DNA of 64,000 bases from Pseudomonas oryzihabitans (GCF_006384975.1 NZ_CP021645.1:2446001-2510000), one strand, 5' to 3'; shown: positions 1-12,176, numbered from the stretch's first letter. Notes: generated by a model not told the origin, from the letters alone. Numbers and translations: made by a program.

Positions 1-529
1 GCACCTCACGGCGCTGCACCACGGCGCGGGCCATGCGCTTGGCGAAGCGCTCTTCGCCGAATTCCTTGAATACCTGGGCGATGTCGGCCTCGGCGGCCGT
101 GGCGATCCAGGCAGCGGCGCTCTGGCCCCGACTCGGGTCCATGCGCATGTCCAGCGGGCCGTCCTGCATGAAGCTGAAGCCCCGTTCGGGGTCGTCGAGC
201 TGCGGTGAGGACACACCCAGATCCAGCAGTACGCCATCGACCTGACCGGCCCAGCCGCGACTGACCAGTTCGTCACCGAGTTCGGCGAAGCTGCGCTGGA
301 CGATCTCGAAGCGGGAATCCTCGGCAGCCAGGGCCTGGCCCGCGGCGATCGCCTGGGGGTCCTTGTCGAAACCCAGCAGCCGCCCTTCCCCACCCAGCAG
401 GCGCAACACGGCCCGGCTGTGCCCGCCGCGGCCGAAGGTGCCGTCCAGATAACGACCGGCAGGCTGGATCGCTAACGCCTGTACGGCCTCGTCCAGCAGA
501 ACGGAGACGTGGTGGAAGACTGGGTTCAT
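1..529 (-). CDS. rsmH: 16S rRNA m4C1402 methyltransferase RsmH (MraW), 3' end outside window
   Basis: Partial gene: 176 N-terminal codons are inside the window and the rest runs off the left edge. RsmH N4-methylates C1402 of 16S rRNA using S-adenosylmethionine. The translation from the ATG at 529 begins [19 protein letters not shown] and carries the SAM-binding loop [14 protein letters not shown] (about residues 33-46), then GFDKDPQAI and a [18 protein letters not shown] block, all typical of the family. Its start lies 2 bases after the mraZ stop, the usual mraZ-rsmH order at the head of the division and cell-wall cluster, so it should be co-transcribed from the mraZ promoter. Confidence 0.96.
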   Translation of the reverse strand, partial: MNPVFHHVSVLLDEAVQALAIQPAGRYLDGTFGRGGHSRAVLRLLGGEGRLLGFDKDPQAIAAGQALAAEDSRFEIVQRSFAELGDELVSRGWAGQVDGVLLDLGVSSPQLDDPERGFSFMQDGPLDMRMDPSRGQSAAAWIATAAEADIAQVFKEFGEERFAKRMARAVVQRREV

Positions 530-531
530 GG

Positions 532-987
532 TCACAGGATCAAATCGCGCATTTCATCCGGCATACCGCCGGGTTCCTTAATTGCCTGGAGATCCGCATC
601 GCACACGGCGCTCCAGGCGTCCTCATCCCATAACTGGAACTTGTTGAGCTGCCCGACCAGCATCACGCGCCGGTCCAGCTTGGCGTAGTCACGCAGGCGC
701 GGCGGAACCAGGAAACGACCACTGCCGTCGAGTTCCAGATCCACCGCATTACCGATCAGCAAACGCTGCAAGCGGCGAGTTTCCTCACGTAGCGAGGGCA
801 ACTGCCGCAGCTTGCTTTCAATGATTTCCCACTCAGGAAGCGGATAGACGCAGAGGCAGGGATCGACGGCATCGATCGTCACGATGAGCTGGCCGGCACA
901 ACGCTCCATGAGCTCGTCGCGATACCGGCTCGGCATCGCGGCGCGCCCCTTGGCGTCGAGACTGATGGCGTTCGCTCCCCGGAACAA
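532..987 (-). CDS. mraZ: Transcriptional regulator MraZ
   Basis: MraZ is a DNA-binding repressor of the division/cell-wall cluster, with two SpoVT-AbrB-like swapped-hairpin halves. The protein (151 residues, the usual pseudomonad length) begins [20 protein letters not shown] and contains the second copy [18 protein letters not shown] near residues 87-104. The start is TTG at 985-987: it gives the expected [10 protein letters not shown]-terminus and is preceded by AGAGGA (995-1000) at proper spacing. A longer reading from an ATG at 1059 would add 24 residues unlike the family and run into the operator, so it is rejected. The gene is followed after 2 bases by rsmH and is likely autoregulated through the TGGG repeats upstream. 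Confidence 0.95.
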   Translation of the reverse strand: MFRGANAISLDAKGRAAMPSRYRDELMERCAGQLIVTIDAVDPCLCVYPLPEWEIIESKLRQLPSLREETRRLQRLLIGNAVDLELDGSGRFLVPPRLRDYAKLDRRVMLVGQLNKFQLWDEDAWSAVCDADLQAIKEPGGMPDEMRDLIL

Positions 988-1023
988 TTTCGCGTCCTCT
1001 AATAAGCTGTCCTTGCCATTAAA

Positions 1024-1049
1024 TCCCACTTCGCCCCACTTCGTACCAC
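1024..1049 (-). promoter_or_regulatory. MraZ operator: TGGG-type direct repeats
   Basis: Read on the minus strand there are three direct repeats with exact 10-base spacing: GTGGTACGAA, GTGGGGCGAA, GTGGGATTTA. E. coli MraZ binds TGGG repeats of 10-bp period in its own promoter. Here they lie just downstream of the predicted -10 box, where binding would block the promoter. That MraZ binds here is an inference from family knowledge. Confidence 0.75.
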
Positions 1050-1057
1050 CGGCCGCC

Positions 1058-1087
1058 ACTATATTGAGGAGGCCCTCTTGCAGTCAA
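1058..1087 (-). promoter_or_regulatory. Predicted sigma70 promoter of mraZ
   Basis: Minus strand: TTGACT (1082-1087), an 18-base spacer and TATAGT (1058-1063). Transcription would start near 1050, at the edge of the TGGG repeats. The match to consensus is good; the start site is not experimentally known. Confidence 0.6.
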
Positions 1088-1247
1088 GGTAAGCGAAGGG
1101 GTTCGGAGGCCGCGTGGGACGTGGATTTCGAGCAAATTGCACGAGTTCACGACCAGGGCGGACGACATCGATTTCCGACAAACGGAAATGAAGTCAATCA
1201 ATTGGCGTGATTGATTAAAGTGATGTGTGAAGAGGTAAGTCTTGACG

Positions 1248-1265
1248 CCAGGCGCAGCGGCCTGG
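1248..1265 (-). terminator. Weak hairpin downstream of rnpB
   Basis: CCAGGC and GCCTGG form a 6-bp stem with a 6-base loop, 15 bases past the mature 3' end of the RNase P RNA. There is no T tract after it, so it may be only part of 3' processing or termination. Confidence 0.35.
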
Positions 1266-1279
1266 AGGGAGAGAGTGCG

Positions 1280-1631
1280 AGAGCCGACCTGTAAGCCGGG
1301 TTCTGTCGAGGACAGTCATTCCTCTGGGACAACCATCGCTGGCTGCCTCTAGCGACCTACCCGAATCCAGCGCGGGCCACGCCTATGGATTCCTATTTGG
1401 TCTTGCTCCAGGTGGGGTTTACCTAGCCACGAACTGTTGCCAGCCGTGCGGTGCGCTCTTACCGCACCTTTTCACCCTTACCGGCGCTTGCGCGCTTAGG
1501 CGGTTATTTTCTGTGGCACTTTCCGTAGGCTCACGCCTCCCAGGCGTTACCTGGCACCTCGCCCTATGGAGCCCGGACTTTCCTCCCTCGCAACCCTTGC
1601 GGATCACGACAGCGACTGCCCGGTCGGCTCT
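1280..1631 (-). ncRNA. rnpB: RNase P RNA (bacterial type A)
   Basis: This is the catalytic RNA subunit of RNase P, which trims the 5' leaders of tRNA precursors. Read on the minus strand, the 5' end AGAGCCGACC pairs with the 3' end GGTCGGCTCT, giving helix P1. Diagnostic conserved segments are all present in order: GGAGGAAAGTCCGGGCTCC, GAAAGTGCCACAGAAAATA, the AAGGGTGAAAAGGTGCGGTA region, GTAAACCCCACC, and the 3' CAGAACCCGGCTTACAGG. The length, about 352 nt, is usual for pseudomonads. It sits between mraZ and rsmI, all on the minus strand. The ends are inferred from helix P1. Confidence 0.97.
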
Positions 1632-1642
1632 CGCGGCGCAAG

Positions 1643-1669
1643 GGTATAGAGAGTGCCGCGAGATAACAA
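1643..1669 (-). promoter_or_regulatory. Possible rnpB promoter
   Basis: Minus strand: TTGTTA (1664-1669) and TATACC (1643-1648) are separated by 15 bases, shorter than ideal. The stretch from -10 to the RNA start is very GC-rich (CTTGCGCCGCG), like discriminators of stringently controlled stable-RNA promoters. Confidence 0.4.
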
Positions 1670-1693
1670 GGACAGATGTCACCAAAGCGCCGT

Positions 1694-2539
1694 TCACTCG
1701 GCCTTGCGTTCCAGCGCCAGTTGGTAGAGCAGGTTCTTGCGCGCGCCGGTGATCTGCGCGGCCAGGGCCGCGGCGCGCTTGACCGGCAGCTCGGCCAGCA
1801 GCAGATCCAGGATGCGCAGCGTTTCGGCATCGACCTCGGCGTCCTCGGGGGCCGCCCAGCCAGCCACCAGCAGCACGCATTCGCCACGCTGCTGATCCAG
1901 GTCTTCGCGAATCCAGGCGAGCAGTTCCCCGGCGGGCAGGCCACGCAAGGTCTCGAAGGTCTTGGTCAGCTCGCGGCCGAGCACGAGGTGCCGGTCGGGG
2001 CCGAAGGTGGTCACCATGTCGGCGACGCACTCTTCGAGACGGTGGGGTGCTTCATAGAAGATGAGGGTACGTGGATCTTCGCGCAGCGCGGCCAGCCGCC
2101 CCTGGCGACCCACCGCCTTGGCCGGCAGGAAACCTTCGAAGCTGAAACGGTCGGAGGGCAGACCGGCCGCGGAGAGTGCCGCGATCAGGGCGCAGGCGCC
2201 CGGCACCGGTGAGACCCTGATCCCCTCGGCACGGGCCGCGCGTACCAGATGAAAGCCCGGATCCGAGATCAGCGGCGTACCCGCGTCGGAGATCAGGGCG
2301 ACATCGTCCCCGGCCTGCAGCCGCGCGATGAAGCGCCCGCCGGCATCGCGCTCGTTATGATCATGGCAGGCCACCAGCGGTGTTTCGATGCCGAAATGTC
2401 GCAGCAGGCGCGCCGAATGGCGGGTGTCTTCGGCGGCGATCAGCGCCACGTCGCGCAAGACCTTGAGGGCTCGGGCGGTGATGTCGTCCAGGTTGCCGAT
2501 GGGGGTGGCAACCACATAAAGAGTACCCGGCGAAATCAT
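1694..2539 (-). CDS. rsmI: 16S rRNA 2'-O-methyltransferase RsmI
   Basis: RsmI methylates the 2'-OH of C1402 of 16S rRNA, the same nucleotide that RsmH modifies on its base. The protein is 281 residues, normal for the family. It shows the N-terminal tetrapyrrole-methylase-type signature [20 protein letters not shown], then [17 protein letters not shown], the SAM-site segment [17 protein letters not shown] and [19 protein letters not shown]. The start is the ATG at 2537-2539, which gives the usual short lead before TLYVVATP; the long upstream extension open in this frame reads antisense through lpoA and is rejected. It is divergent from lpoA, as in E. coli (yraL-lpoA). Confidence 0.95.
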   Translation of the reverse strand: MISPGTLYVVATPIGNLDDITARALKVLRDVALIAAEDTRHSARLLRHFGIETPLVACHDHNERDAGGRFIARLQAGDDVALISDAGTPLISDPGFHLVRAARAEGIRVSPVPGACALIAALSAAGLPSDRFSFEGFLPAKAVGRQGRLAALREDPRTLIFYEAPHRLEECVADMVTTFGPDRHLVLGRELTKTFETLRGLPAGELLAWIREDLDQQRGECVLLVAGWAAPEDAEVDAETLRILDLLLAELPVKRAAALAAQITGARKNLLYQLALERKAE

Positions 2540-2662
2540 GATGAAACCTGACGGACTGGAAATAGCCCAACAGTGTACGCCGCTCTTGCCCCCGGCGTTC
2601 GCAGCGCCTGGGTGCTGTGAGACAATCGCCTCCTTTCCAGACAATTGCTCAGGAACCACCGC

Positions 2663-6016
<3,354 letters not shown>

Positions 6017-6026
6017 TGCCTCATCG

Positions 6027-6066
6027 CCCATGAAAAAGCCCCGCTCCGGCGGGGCTTTTTCATGGG
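6027..6066. terminator. Bidirectional rho-independent terminator
   Basis: A perfect 17-bp stem (6027-6043 with 6050-6066) and a 6-base loop. The GC-rich core CCCCG/CGGGG is flanked by an A run on the left and a T run on the right, so it works in both directions. It lies between the convergent dolP and DUF2171 genes. Confidence 0.92.
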
Positions 6067-6078
6067 CGGCTGTAGTTA

Positions 6079-6315
6079 TCAGGCAGCCTGCCACTCGCGC
6101 TCGGCTTCATCGCGCGTCTTGACCAGGCGCACCTGGGTGCCTTCCACCGACTGCACCCAGCTCAGCGGAATGTAATGATGCTTGCCCTGGGCATCCTGGT
6201 CGCGCTTGGTCAGCTTGATGCGATCGGCGCCTTCCAGGTGGTCGACGGTGCCTACGTGTTCGCCGTCCGAACCTACGACTTCCGCATGCTCTTTGATCTG
6301 GGTTGCATCTACCAT
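6079..6315 (-). CDS. DUF2171 domain protein
   Basis: A 78-residue protein of unknown function starting MVDATQIKEHAEVVGSDGEH. The segment VGTVDHLEGADRIKLTKRD followed by HYIPLSWVQSVEG is typical of DUF2171 (a PRC-barrel-like beta fold found in small stress-linked proteins). The start ATG at 6313-6315 is preceded by a purine-rich GGAGAAACG stretch. It is transcribed toward the shared terminator with dolP and is apparently monocistronic. Confidence 0.85.
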   Translation of the reverse strand: MVDATQIKEHAEVVGSDGEHVGTVDHLEGADRIKLTKRDQDAQGKHHYIPLSWVQSVEGTQVRLVKTRDEAEREWQAA

Positions 6316-6459
6316 GGTCGTTTCTCCGGCAGTTTGAAGGGAAAGGCCTCTTGCAGAGCGCCTGCAAGATAGGAGGTGTAGAGCTCCGCCTGGGTTCGCC
6401 TGCCGCCGACGAAAGGCCATTGGCATGGTCATAAGCTCAGAACGCGAGAGGATCCTGCA

Positions 6460-7113
6460 ATGAGCGACGAACCGAGCAAACTGACCCGCGCCAAGGAGCG
6501 CTGGGCCCAGGAGGGACGCTTCCTGACCGGCCATAGCGCCCGCCCGGAAAGCGAACGCCTGCCGCCCGGCCAACATCGCGTCAGCAACTGGCCGGTACTG
6601 GACCTGGGCGTACGACCGGAAGTCAGCCGTGAACGCTGGCAGCTAGCGGTGACCGGCGCGGTCCGCCAGACGCTGCGCTGGAACTGGGCAACCTTCGCGG
6701 CGCGGGCGACCACGCACGCGGTCAGCGACATGCACTGCGTCACCACCTGGTCGCGCTACGACAATCACTGGATGGGTTTGCCGGTCAGCGAATTACTGGA
6801 CGAGGTGCAGCCGCGCGAGGAGGCGACCCATGTACTGCTGCACAGCTACGACGGCTACATCACCAACCTGCCCCTGGCCGATTTCGCCGCGCCCGGGGCC
6901 ATGCTGGTGCACAGCTGGGAAGGCCAGCCGCTGACCGCCGAGCACGGCGGCCCGGTCCGGGCACTGATCCCGCATCTCTATCTGTGGAAAAGCGCCAAGT
7001 GGCTAAGACGCATCGACTTCCGGGTGGGCGATACGCCAGGCTTCTGGGAAATGCGTGGCTACCACGACCGTGGCGACCCCTGGCAGGAACAACGCTACTC
7101 CGAGGACGCCTGA
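6460..7113 (+). CDS. Sulfite oxidase-like molybdopterin-dependent oxidoreductase
   Basis: A 217-residue protein that is essentially one oxidoreductase molybdopterin-binding domain (sulfite oxidase/YedY superfamily), with no Tat signal and so probably cytoplasmic. The expected molybdenum-ligand cysteine is Cys93 in SDMHCVTTWSRYDN. Other family blocks are LHSYDGYITNLPLADF, LTAEHGGPVRALIPHLYLWKSAKW and FWEMRGYHDRGDPWQEQRY at the C-terminus. There is no partner haem subunit (YedZ-like) beside it. The substrate is unknown. The gene stands alone, divergent from the DUF2171 gene, and its stop is 7 bases from the convergent membrane-anchored protein. Confidence 0.88.
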   Translation: MSDEPSKLTRAKERWAQEGRFLTGHSARPESERLPPGQHRVSNWPVLDLGVRPEVSRERWQLAVTGAVRQTLRWNWATFAARATTHAVSDMHCVTTWSRYDNHWMGLPVSELLDEVQPREEATHVLLHSYDGYITNLPLADFAAPGAMLVHSWEGQPLTAEHGGPVRALIPHLYLWKSAKWLRRIDFRVGDTPGFWEMRGYHDRGDPWQEQRYSEDA

Positions 7114-7120
7114 CGACGCC

Positions 7121-7525
7121 CTAGGGCGCCGCCGGAGCCAGCTGCAACTCCACGGGATCACCCGGATTGAGGCTGCGGATGCGGAATTCGTCGCGCTTGA
7201 GGCTGAGGATTTCCGTCGGGTAGGTGATGCCTTCCTCGATGAGGTTCAGCCCCTTTTCGGTGCGCGCCCAACGACCCAGCGACGGTTGGCTGCTGGGCGA
7301 TGCCATTACCAGAGTGCCGTCGCTGAGGAAGACGTACAGCATGCCGGGTTCGATGCCGTTGCTGGTCTTGATCTGCCAGACCTTGTTGACGAAGCTTTCC
7401 TGGGCGCTGGTCGTTTTGTCACCACCGCTCTTGCCATAGCCGATCAAACCCGCCACGACGCACAGGGCGCCTATCGCCAATACCGCCACCCGCCAGTAGC
7501 GGCGTACCTTGTCTTGCAAACTCAT
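7121..7525 (-). CDS. Single-pass membrane protein of unknown function
   Basis: 134 residues. There is one N-terminal membrane helix (RVAVLAIGALCVVAGLIGYG, about 12-31) and a small extracytoplasmic part with beta-rich segments such as GMLYVFLSDGTLVMASPSSQ and DEFRIRSLNPGDPVELQL. I recognise no named domain. The start ATG at 7525 overlaps the stop of the upstream amidase gene by 4 bases (ATGA), so the two are translationally coupled, which suggests a periplasmic role connected with that amidase. Function is unassigned. Confidence 0.8.
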   Translation of the reverse strand: MSLQDKVRRYWRVAVLAIGALCVVAGLIGYGKSGGDKTTSAQESFVNKVWQIKTSNGIEPGMLYVFLSDGTLVMASPSSQPSLGRWARTEKGLNLIEEGITYPTEILSLKRDEFRIRSLNPGDPVELQLAPAAP

Positions 7526-8742
7526 GTCACTCCTTGGTTGTTCTTCAGGCTGGCCAGGTAGCTGCCCAGCGGCGGCCGCTCCTGGAAGTAGCCGTGCAAC
7601 CCGGCGAAGATCGAGTCGGCCAATTGCTTCTGATGACGGCTGTCGAGCAGCCGACGGCAGTCGCGATCATTGGAGATGAAGCCCGTCTCGACCAGAATCG
7701 AGGGGATGTCCGGCGATTTGAGTACGGCGAAGCCAGCCTGCTCCACCCGTTTCTGGTGCAGGCTGGTGATGTTCGAAAGCTGCCCCAGCACCTTGTGGCC
7801 CAGATCCAGGCTGGAGGAGATGGTGGCGTTCATCGACATGTCCAGCAGCACCCCGGCGAGCATGGGATCGCGCCCCTTGAGGATCTCGTTGGCTCCGATC
7901 AGATCGACGTTGTTCTCGCTGTCGGCCAGGAAGCGCGCCGTGGTGGAGGTCGCTCCCCGCTCGGACAGGGCATAGACCGAGGCACCATAGGCCGTGCGCC
8001 GCGGCGCGGCATCGGCGTGTACCGAGACGAACATATCGGCGTTGTAGCTGCGTGCGACCTCGACGCGCTTGCGCAGCGGCACGAAGAAGTCGTCGTTGCG
8101 CACCAACTTGGCCTTGAAGCCCTTCTGCAGGTTGATGCGCCGCGCCAGGTTCTGGGCCACGATCAGGGCGATGTCCTTTTCCCGGTCACCGCGAGCGCTC
8201 AAGGCACCAGGATCCTTGCCACCATGGCCGGCGTCGACCACCACCACGATATCGCGCCCGGTGGCCAGGCCCTTGCCGCGCTTCACTTCCAGCGGCGGTT
8301 CGGGGTCGACGGGCTGGCGTGCTGCCACGGTAGGCGCACCGGCGCGCTTGAGGTCGAGTACCAGGCGGCTGGCCGCCCCTTCACCGGGGCCGAGGATGAA
8401 GCTTTCCATCTCCACCGGATGGGCCAGTTCGAGCACCACGCGGGTGTCCTGAGCGCCGTAGCGCGCGCTGCGCACGGCCCGTACCGGCGAACCTTGCAGG
8501 GCCAGGTGATTGAGCATCGCCGGCGCCTGGGTATCGGCGAGATCGATAATGATGCGATCCGGTGCGACCAGGGTGAAGGTCTTGTAGCGGACCGGGCCAG
8601 TGAGGTCGAAGACCAGGCGGAGCTTTTCAGCGTCCTGCCAGGCCCGGGCGTCCTTGAGTTGTTGCCGGGCGGCAAATACCGGTAACCCGACGGGCAAGGT
8701 CATGCCAGCCAGGATCAGATTGAGCAGACGACGGCGATTCAT
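7522..8742 (-). CDS. N-acetylmuramoyl-L-alanine amidase, AmiC type (AMIN + Amidase_3)
   Basis: A periplasmic zinc amidase that cleaves the stem peptide from muramic acid during daughter-cell separation. The 406-residue protein opens MNRRRLLNLILAGM, a twin-arginine (Tat) signal as in E. coli AmiA/AmiC. The AMIN domain occupies about residues 27-135 and Amidase_3 about 165-395. Catalytic features are VVVVDAGHGGKDPGA (zinc His173), Glu188 in DREKDIAL, the VSVHADAAP histidine, and ETGFISNDRDCRRLL near the end. The ATG at 8742 starts the Tat signal; a start at 8793 would add 17 residues of non-signal sequence. It is coupled with the downstream membrane-protein gene. Confidence 0.93.
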   Translation of the reverse strand: MNRRRLLNLILAGMTLPVGLPVFAARQQLKDARAWQDAEKLRLVFDLTGPVRYKTFTLVAPDRIIIDLADTQAPAMLNHLALQGSPVRAVRSARYGAQDTRVVLELAHPVEMESFILGPGEGAASRLVLDLKRAGAPTVAARQPVDPEPPLEVKRGKGLATGRDIVVVVDAGHGGKDPGALSARGDREKDIALIVAQNLARRINLQKGFKAKLVRNDDFFVPLRKRVEVARSYNADMFVSVHADAAPRRTAYGASVYALSERGATSTTARFLADSENNVDLIGANEILKGRDPMLAGVLLDMSMNATISSSLDLGHKVLGQLSNITSLHQKRVEQAGFAVLKSPDIPSILVETGFISNDRDCRRLLDSRHQKQLADSIFAGLHGYFQERPPLGSYLASLKNNQGVT

Positions 8743-9020
8743 GGGGTCCTCGCGAGAAACGAGAAACGACAGGGAGTTACAACATAACGACAAAGATCGC
8801 CTGCCACCCGACTCCTGTCAACTGCCGTTCGAGCAAAATATTCCTTAAAAAACCGTGATATAGCGTTCGTTTGAAGAATCAGCTTTAGATACAGTCACTT
8901 GCCGCAGCCAAAGGCTGGTCCGTCAGAAAGACGAACGGCGAGAAGTGCGACGGAGAGCGAATTTATCGGCGGCGTCATCGTCGAAGTGTCAGGCACTTCC
9001 GCCTTTGAAGGGATCACACC

Positions 9021-9359
9021 ATGAACAAGAAGATTGCAGTCGCGACCGCCCTGTTGGCTGGCACCGTCCTGGGGGGCTGCGCCTCGGTGAAGAACACCAC
9101 CGACTACGCCGTGGGTCGCGTCGAATTTCGCGACCAGCCGCTGGTGAAGCAGGTGGAAAAAGGCATGTCCAAGTCCGAGGTCCTGCGTATTGGCGGCACC
9201 CCGTCCAGTACCTACACTCGCAAGTATCGTCCGGGCACCTGCAACAACTATGTGCTCAACAAGGATGGCAAGGAGCAGGTCTACTCGATCGGCTTCGACA
9301 GCATGAACCGCGTCGACAGCAAGGATTTCGAAACCTGCGAAAGCGCCGACCGCGCCTGA
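9021..9359 (+). CDS. osmE: Osmotically inducible lipoprotein OsmE (SmpA/OmlA family)
   Basis: A 112-residue outer-membrane lipoprotein with signal MNKKIAVATALLAGTVLGGC (lipid Cys20). The mature part has the BamE/SmpA-like fold: VEKGMSKSEVLRIGGTPSST followed by the OsmE-type tail CNNYVLNKDGKEQVYSIGFDSMNRVDSKDF. In enterobacteria OsmE is induced by osmotic stress and stationary phase. The 278-base region between it and the divergent amidase gene includes an AT-rich stretch (about 8835-8895) where the promoter must lie, but I cannot pick a clear box. Confidence 0.88.
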   Translation: MNKKIAVATALLAGTVLGGCASVKNTTDYAVGRVEFRDQPLVKQVEKGMSKSEVLRIGGTPSSTYTRKYRPGTCNNYVLNKDGKEQVYSIGFDSMNRVDSKDFETCESADRA

Positions 9360-9424
9360 GCCCGAGATCCAGCCTGCCCCTGGGGCCGAGTGTCCTGAAG
9401 GGCCCAGGCGGCGTCTGATGGACA

Positions 9425-9461
9425 GGACGGGAGCGCGGCATCACCATGGTCGCTCCCGTCC
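9425..9461 (+). terminator. Hairpin downstream of osmE
   Basis: GGACGGGAGCG (9425-9435) pairs perfectly with CGCTCCCGTCC (9451-9461) around a 15-base loop. It is 65 bases after the osmE stop and has no T tract, so it could be a terminator aided by Rho or an mRNA 3'-end stabiliser. Confidence 0.5.
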
Positions 9462-9551
9462 GCGCCCATTGCGCCGATGTCCTGCACTGCGGATCGACGC
9501 AGGCCCGGCCAACGCCGCCACGTTCTACCCATCGTTCCAAGGAATTCAGGC

Positions 9552-10073
9552 ATGTCCAGACGTCACCTCATACTCACAGCTGCGGTGCTTTCCCTGACTG
9601 GCTGCGGTGGCTATGACTACAGCTGCGATGCGGCCAAGACCGCTGAACTGGTGCGCCAGCAATACGCCCAGACCATCAACGAGATCTACGCGGACGACAT
9701 CGCTGCCGGCCAGCCCCCACTGGAGGCCAGCCAGATCTCGCTGGTCGACATCAAGACCCAGGAAGAGCCGTCGGACAGTGGCGACGCAGGCTTCTATACC
9801 TGCAACGCGACCGTAGAGGCGACCTGGCCCAAGGCCGCGCTGGAGCGCCTGGCCCCTGCTGCTGCCCAACTGGCCAGCGTCGGTGCCATTCTCGAGAACG
9901 GCCATCTGCGTCACGCTCTCAGCTATGAGTCCTCATTGGAAGGCGGTGACAAGCAGCAGGTCGACATCACCCTGCCGGAAGCCGTCGAACTGAGCCTCAA
10001 GACCCTGGCCGGCCAGGAACCCATGGACGAATACCTGGAAGATGCTCCCGACGGCGAACAGGAAGCACCCTAG
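9552..10073 (+). CDS. Small lipoprotein of unknown function
   Basis: 173 residues. The lipoprotein signal MSRRHLILTAAVLSLTGC places the lipid Cys at 18. The mature part is acidic and has a Cys pair (YSCDAAK and FYTCNATVEATW) that could form a disulfide; the C-terminus is a run of acidic residues. I recognise no named domain. The start ATG at 9552 is chosen because AAGGA lies 8 bases before it and because it begins the signal peptide; the upstream in-frame ATG at 9477 precedes a long non-signal stretch. It is monocistronic, with a strong hairpin 8 bases after the stop. Confidence 0.82.
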   Translation: MSRRHLILTAAVLSLTGCGGYDYSCDAAKTAELVRQQYAQTINEIYADDIAAGQPPLEASQISLVDIKTQEEPSDSGDAGFYTCNATVEATWPKAALERLAPAAAQLASVGAILENGHLRHALSYESSLEGGDKQQVDITLPEAVELSLKTLAGQEPMDEYLEDAPDGEQEAP

Positions 10074-10080
10074 CCCCTCC

Positions 10081-10113
10081 GGGCACCAGGGCCGCTGTGC
10101 AGCCCTGGTGCCC
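10081..10113 (+). terminator. Strong hairpin terminator of the lipoprotein gene
   Basis: A perfect 12-bp stem (GGGCACCAGGGC with GCCCTGGTGCCC) and a 9-base loop. Only a weak T-containing stretch follows. The right arm, AGCCCTGGTGCCC, is repeated at 10163-10175. Confidence 0.6.
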
Positions 10114-10304
10114 GCGTGTATGATCCATTTCCCCCTCGCCAGCATCCTCCGGCGGGTTCGTGAGCCCTGGTGCCCCTGTGGTGATCCCGCATGACGTCGC
10201 CATCCTCCGGCCCGGCATTCGTCACTCCGCGTTTGCACCGTGCCCCGTCTGCGCTCACGATGAACAGAACCGTGACCTAGAAAGCCGCCTCGGAGTGCCG
10301 CTTC

Positions 10305-12140
10305 ATGCCTGACTATCGCTCGAAAACCTCCACCCAGGGCCGCAACATGGCTGGCGCCCGGGCGCTCTGGCGCGCCACCGGGATGAAGGACGAAGACTTC
10401 AAGAAGCCGATCATCGCCATCGCCAACTCCTTCACCCAGTTCGTACCCGGCCACGTCCATCTCAAGGACCTCGGCCAACTGGTCGCCCGGGAGATCGAGA
10501 AGGCCGGCGGCGTGGCCAAGGAATTCAACACCATCGCCGTGGACGATGGCATCGCCATGGGCCACGACGGCATGCTCTATTCGCTGCCGAGCCGCGAGAT
10601 CATCGCCGACGCCGTGGAATACATGGTCAATGCCCACTGCGCCGATGCCCTGGTGTGCATTTCCAATTGCGACAAGATCACCCCCGGCATGCTGATGGCC
10701 GCGCTGCGCCTGAACATCCCGGTGGTGTTCGTCTCCGGCGGCCCCATGGAAGCCGGCAAGACCAAGCTGGCCAGCCATGGCCTGGACCTGGTGGACGCCA
10801 TGGTCATCGCCGCCGACAGCTCGGCCAGTGACGAGAAGGTGGCCGAATACGAGCGCAGCGCCTGCCCCACCTGTGGCAGCTGCTCGGGCATGTTCACCGC
10901 CAACTCCATGAACTGCCTGACCGAAGCCCTGGGCCTGGCCCTGCCGGGCAACGGCTCGACCCTGGCGACCCACGCCGACCGCAAGGAGCTGTTCCTCGAG
11001 GCCGGCCGCACCATCGTCGAGCTGTGCCGCCGCTATTACCAGGAAAACGACGAGTCCGCGCTGCCGCGCAACATCGCCTCCTTCGCGGCCTTCGAGAACG
11101 CCATGACCCTGGACATCGCCATGGGTGGCTCGACCAACACCATCCTGCACCTGCTGGCCGCGGCCCAGGAAGCCGAGGTGGACTTCGACCTGCGCAACAT
11201 CGATGCCCTGTCGCGCAAGGTGCCGCAGCTGTGCAAGGTGGCGCCGAACATCCAGAAGTACCACATGGAAGACGTCCATCGCGCCGGTGGCATCTTCAGC
11301 ATTCTCGGCGAATTGGCCCGTGGCGGCCTGCTCAACACCGATCTGCCCACCGTGCACAGCCGTACCCTGGGCGAAGCCATCGAGAAGTGGGACATCACCC
11401 TGACCCAGGACGAGGCGGTAAAGACCTTCTTCCTCGCCGGCCCGGCCGGGATTCCGACCCAGGAAGCCTTCAGCCAGTCCACCCGCTGGGACAGCCTGGA
11501 CGATGACCGTGCCGGTGGCTGCATCCGCAGCGTCGAGCACGCCTACTCCCAGGAAGGCGGTCTGGCGGTGCTCTACGGCAACATCGCTCTGGACGGCTGC
11601 GTGGTGAAGACCGCCGGCGTGGATGAATCCATCCATGTGTTCGAAGGCAATGCCAAGGTGTTCGAAAGCCAGGACGCCGCGGTACGCGGCATTCTCGCCG
11701 ACGAGGTGAAGGCCGGCGATATCGTCATCATCCGCTACGAGGGCCCCAAGGGCGGCCCGGGCATGCAGGAGATGCTCTATCCCACCAGCTACCTGAAGTC
11801 CAAAGGCCTGGGCAAGCAGTGCGCCCTGCTCACCGACGGGCGCTTCTCCGGGGGCACCTCGGGCCTGTCCATCGGCCATGCTTCGCCGGAAGCCGCGGCG
11901 GGCGGCGCCATCGGCCTGGTCCGTGACGGCGACAAGGTGCTCATCGACATTCCCCAGCGCAGCATCAACCTGCTGGTGAGCGATGAGGAGCTGTCCCACC
12001 GCCGTATCGAGCAGGACAAGCTGGGCTGGAAACCCGCCCAGCCCCGCGCTCGCCGCGTCACCACGGCGCTCAAGGCCTATGCCCTGTTGGCAACCAGCGC
12101 CGACAAGGGTGGTGTGCGCGACAAGGCACTGCTCGGCTGA
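10305..12140 (+). CDS. ilvD: Dihydroxy-acid dehydratase IlvD
   Basis: IlvD is the iron-sulfur enzyme of valine, leucine and isoleucine synthesis. It dehydrates 2,3-dihydroxy-isovalerate and 2,3-dihydroxy-3-methylvalerate to the 2-keto acids in the cytoplasm. The protein is 611 residues, normal length. Cluster and substrate motifs are [15 protein letters not shown] (Cys122), [20 protein letters not shown] (Cys187-Cys193 region), [15 protein letters not shown] and [12 protein letters not shown] near the C-terminus. It is monocistronic, with hairpins before and after. It clearly belongs to the amino-acid branch, unlike the sugar-acid dehydratase paralogue at 48.8-50.6 kb. Confidence 0.98.
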   Translation: MPDYRSKTSTQGRNMAGARALWRATGMKDEDFKKPIIAIANSFTQFVPGHVHLKDLGQLVAREIEKAGGVAKEFNTIAVDDGIAMGHDGMLYSLPSREIIADAVEYMVNAHCADALVCISNCDKITPGMLMAALRLNIPVVFVSGGPMEAGKTKLASHGLDLVDAMVIAADSSASDEKVAEYERSACPTCGSCSGMFTANSMNCLTEALGLALPGNGSTLATHADRKELFLEAGRTIVELCRRYYQENDESALPRNIASFAAFENAMTLDIAMGGSTNTILHLLAAAQEAEVDFDLRNIDALSRKVPQLCKVAPNIQKYHMEDVHRAGGIFSILGELARGGLLNTDLPTVHSRTLGEAIEKWDITLTQDEAVKTFFLAGPAGIPTQEAFSQSTRWDSLDDDRAGGCIRSVEHAYSQEGGLAVLYGNIALDGCVVKTAGVDESIHVFEGNAKVFESQDAAVRGILADEVKAGDIVIIRYEGPKGGPGMQEMLYPTSYLKSKGLGKQCALLTDGRFSGGTSGLSIGHASPEAAAGGAIGLVRDGDKVLIDIPQRSINLLVSDEELSHRRIEQDKLGWKPAQPRARRVTTALKAYALLATSADKGGVRDKALLG

Positions 12141-12151
12141 CCGCTACACTC

Positions 12152-12176
12152 GGGCGACGGCATTAGCCGTCGTCCC
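12152..12176 (+). terminator. Hairpin terminator after ilvD
   Basis: GGGCGACGGC pairs with GCCGTCGTCCC with a single bulged T and an ATTA loop, starting 11 bases after the ilvD stop. The tail is C-rich rather than T-rich. Confidence 0.6.

Noticed and set aside
987..1059. ATG-based N-terminal extension of MraZ
   Set aside because: The 24 extra residues are unlike the family and would translate the operator; TTG at 987 has a good RBS and gives the normal 151-residue protein.
1419..2030. Minus-strand reading frames over the RNase P RNA
   Set aside because: They read through the structured RNA gene and the rsmI C-terminus in a wrong frame; the RNA gene explains the sequence.
9933..11999. Very long minus-strand open frame opposite ilvD
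   Set aside because: A GC-rich shadow of ilvD: low-complexity Gly/Ala/His/Gln composition and no domain; ilvD on the plus strand is unmistakable.
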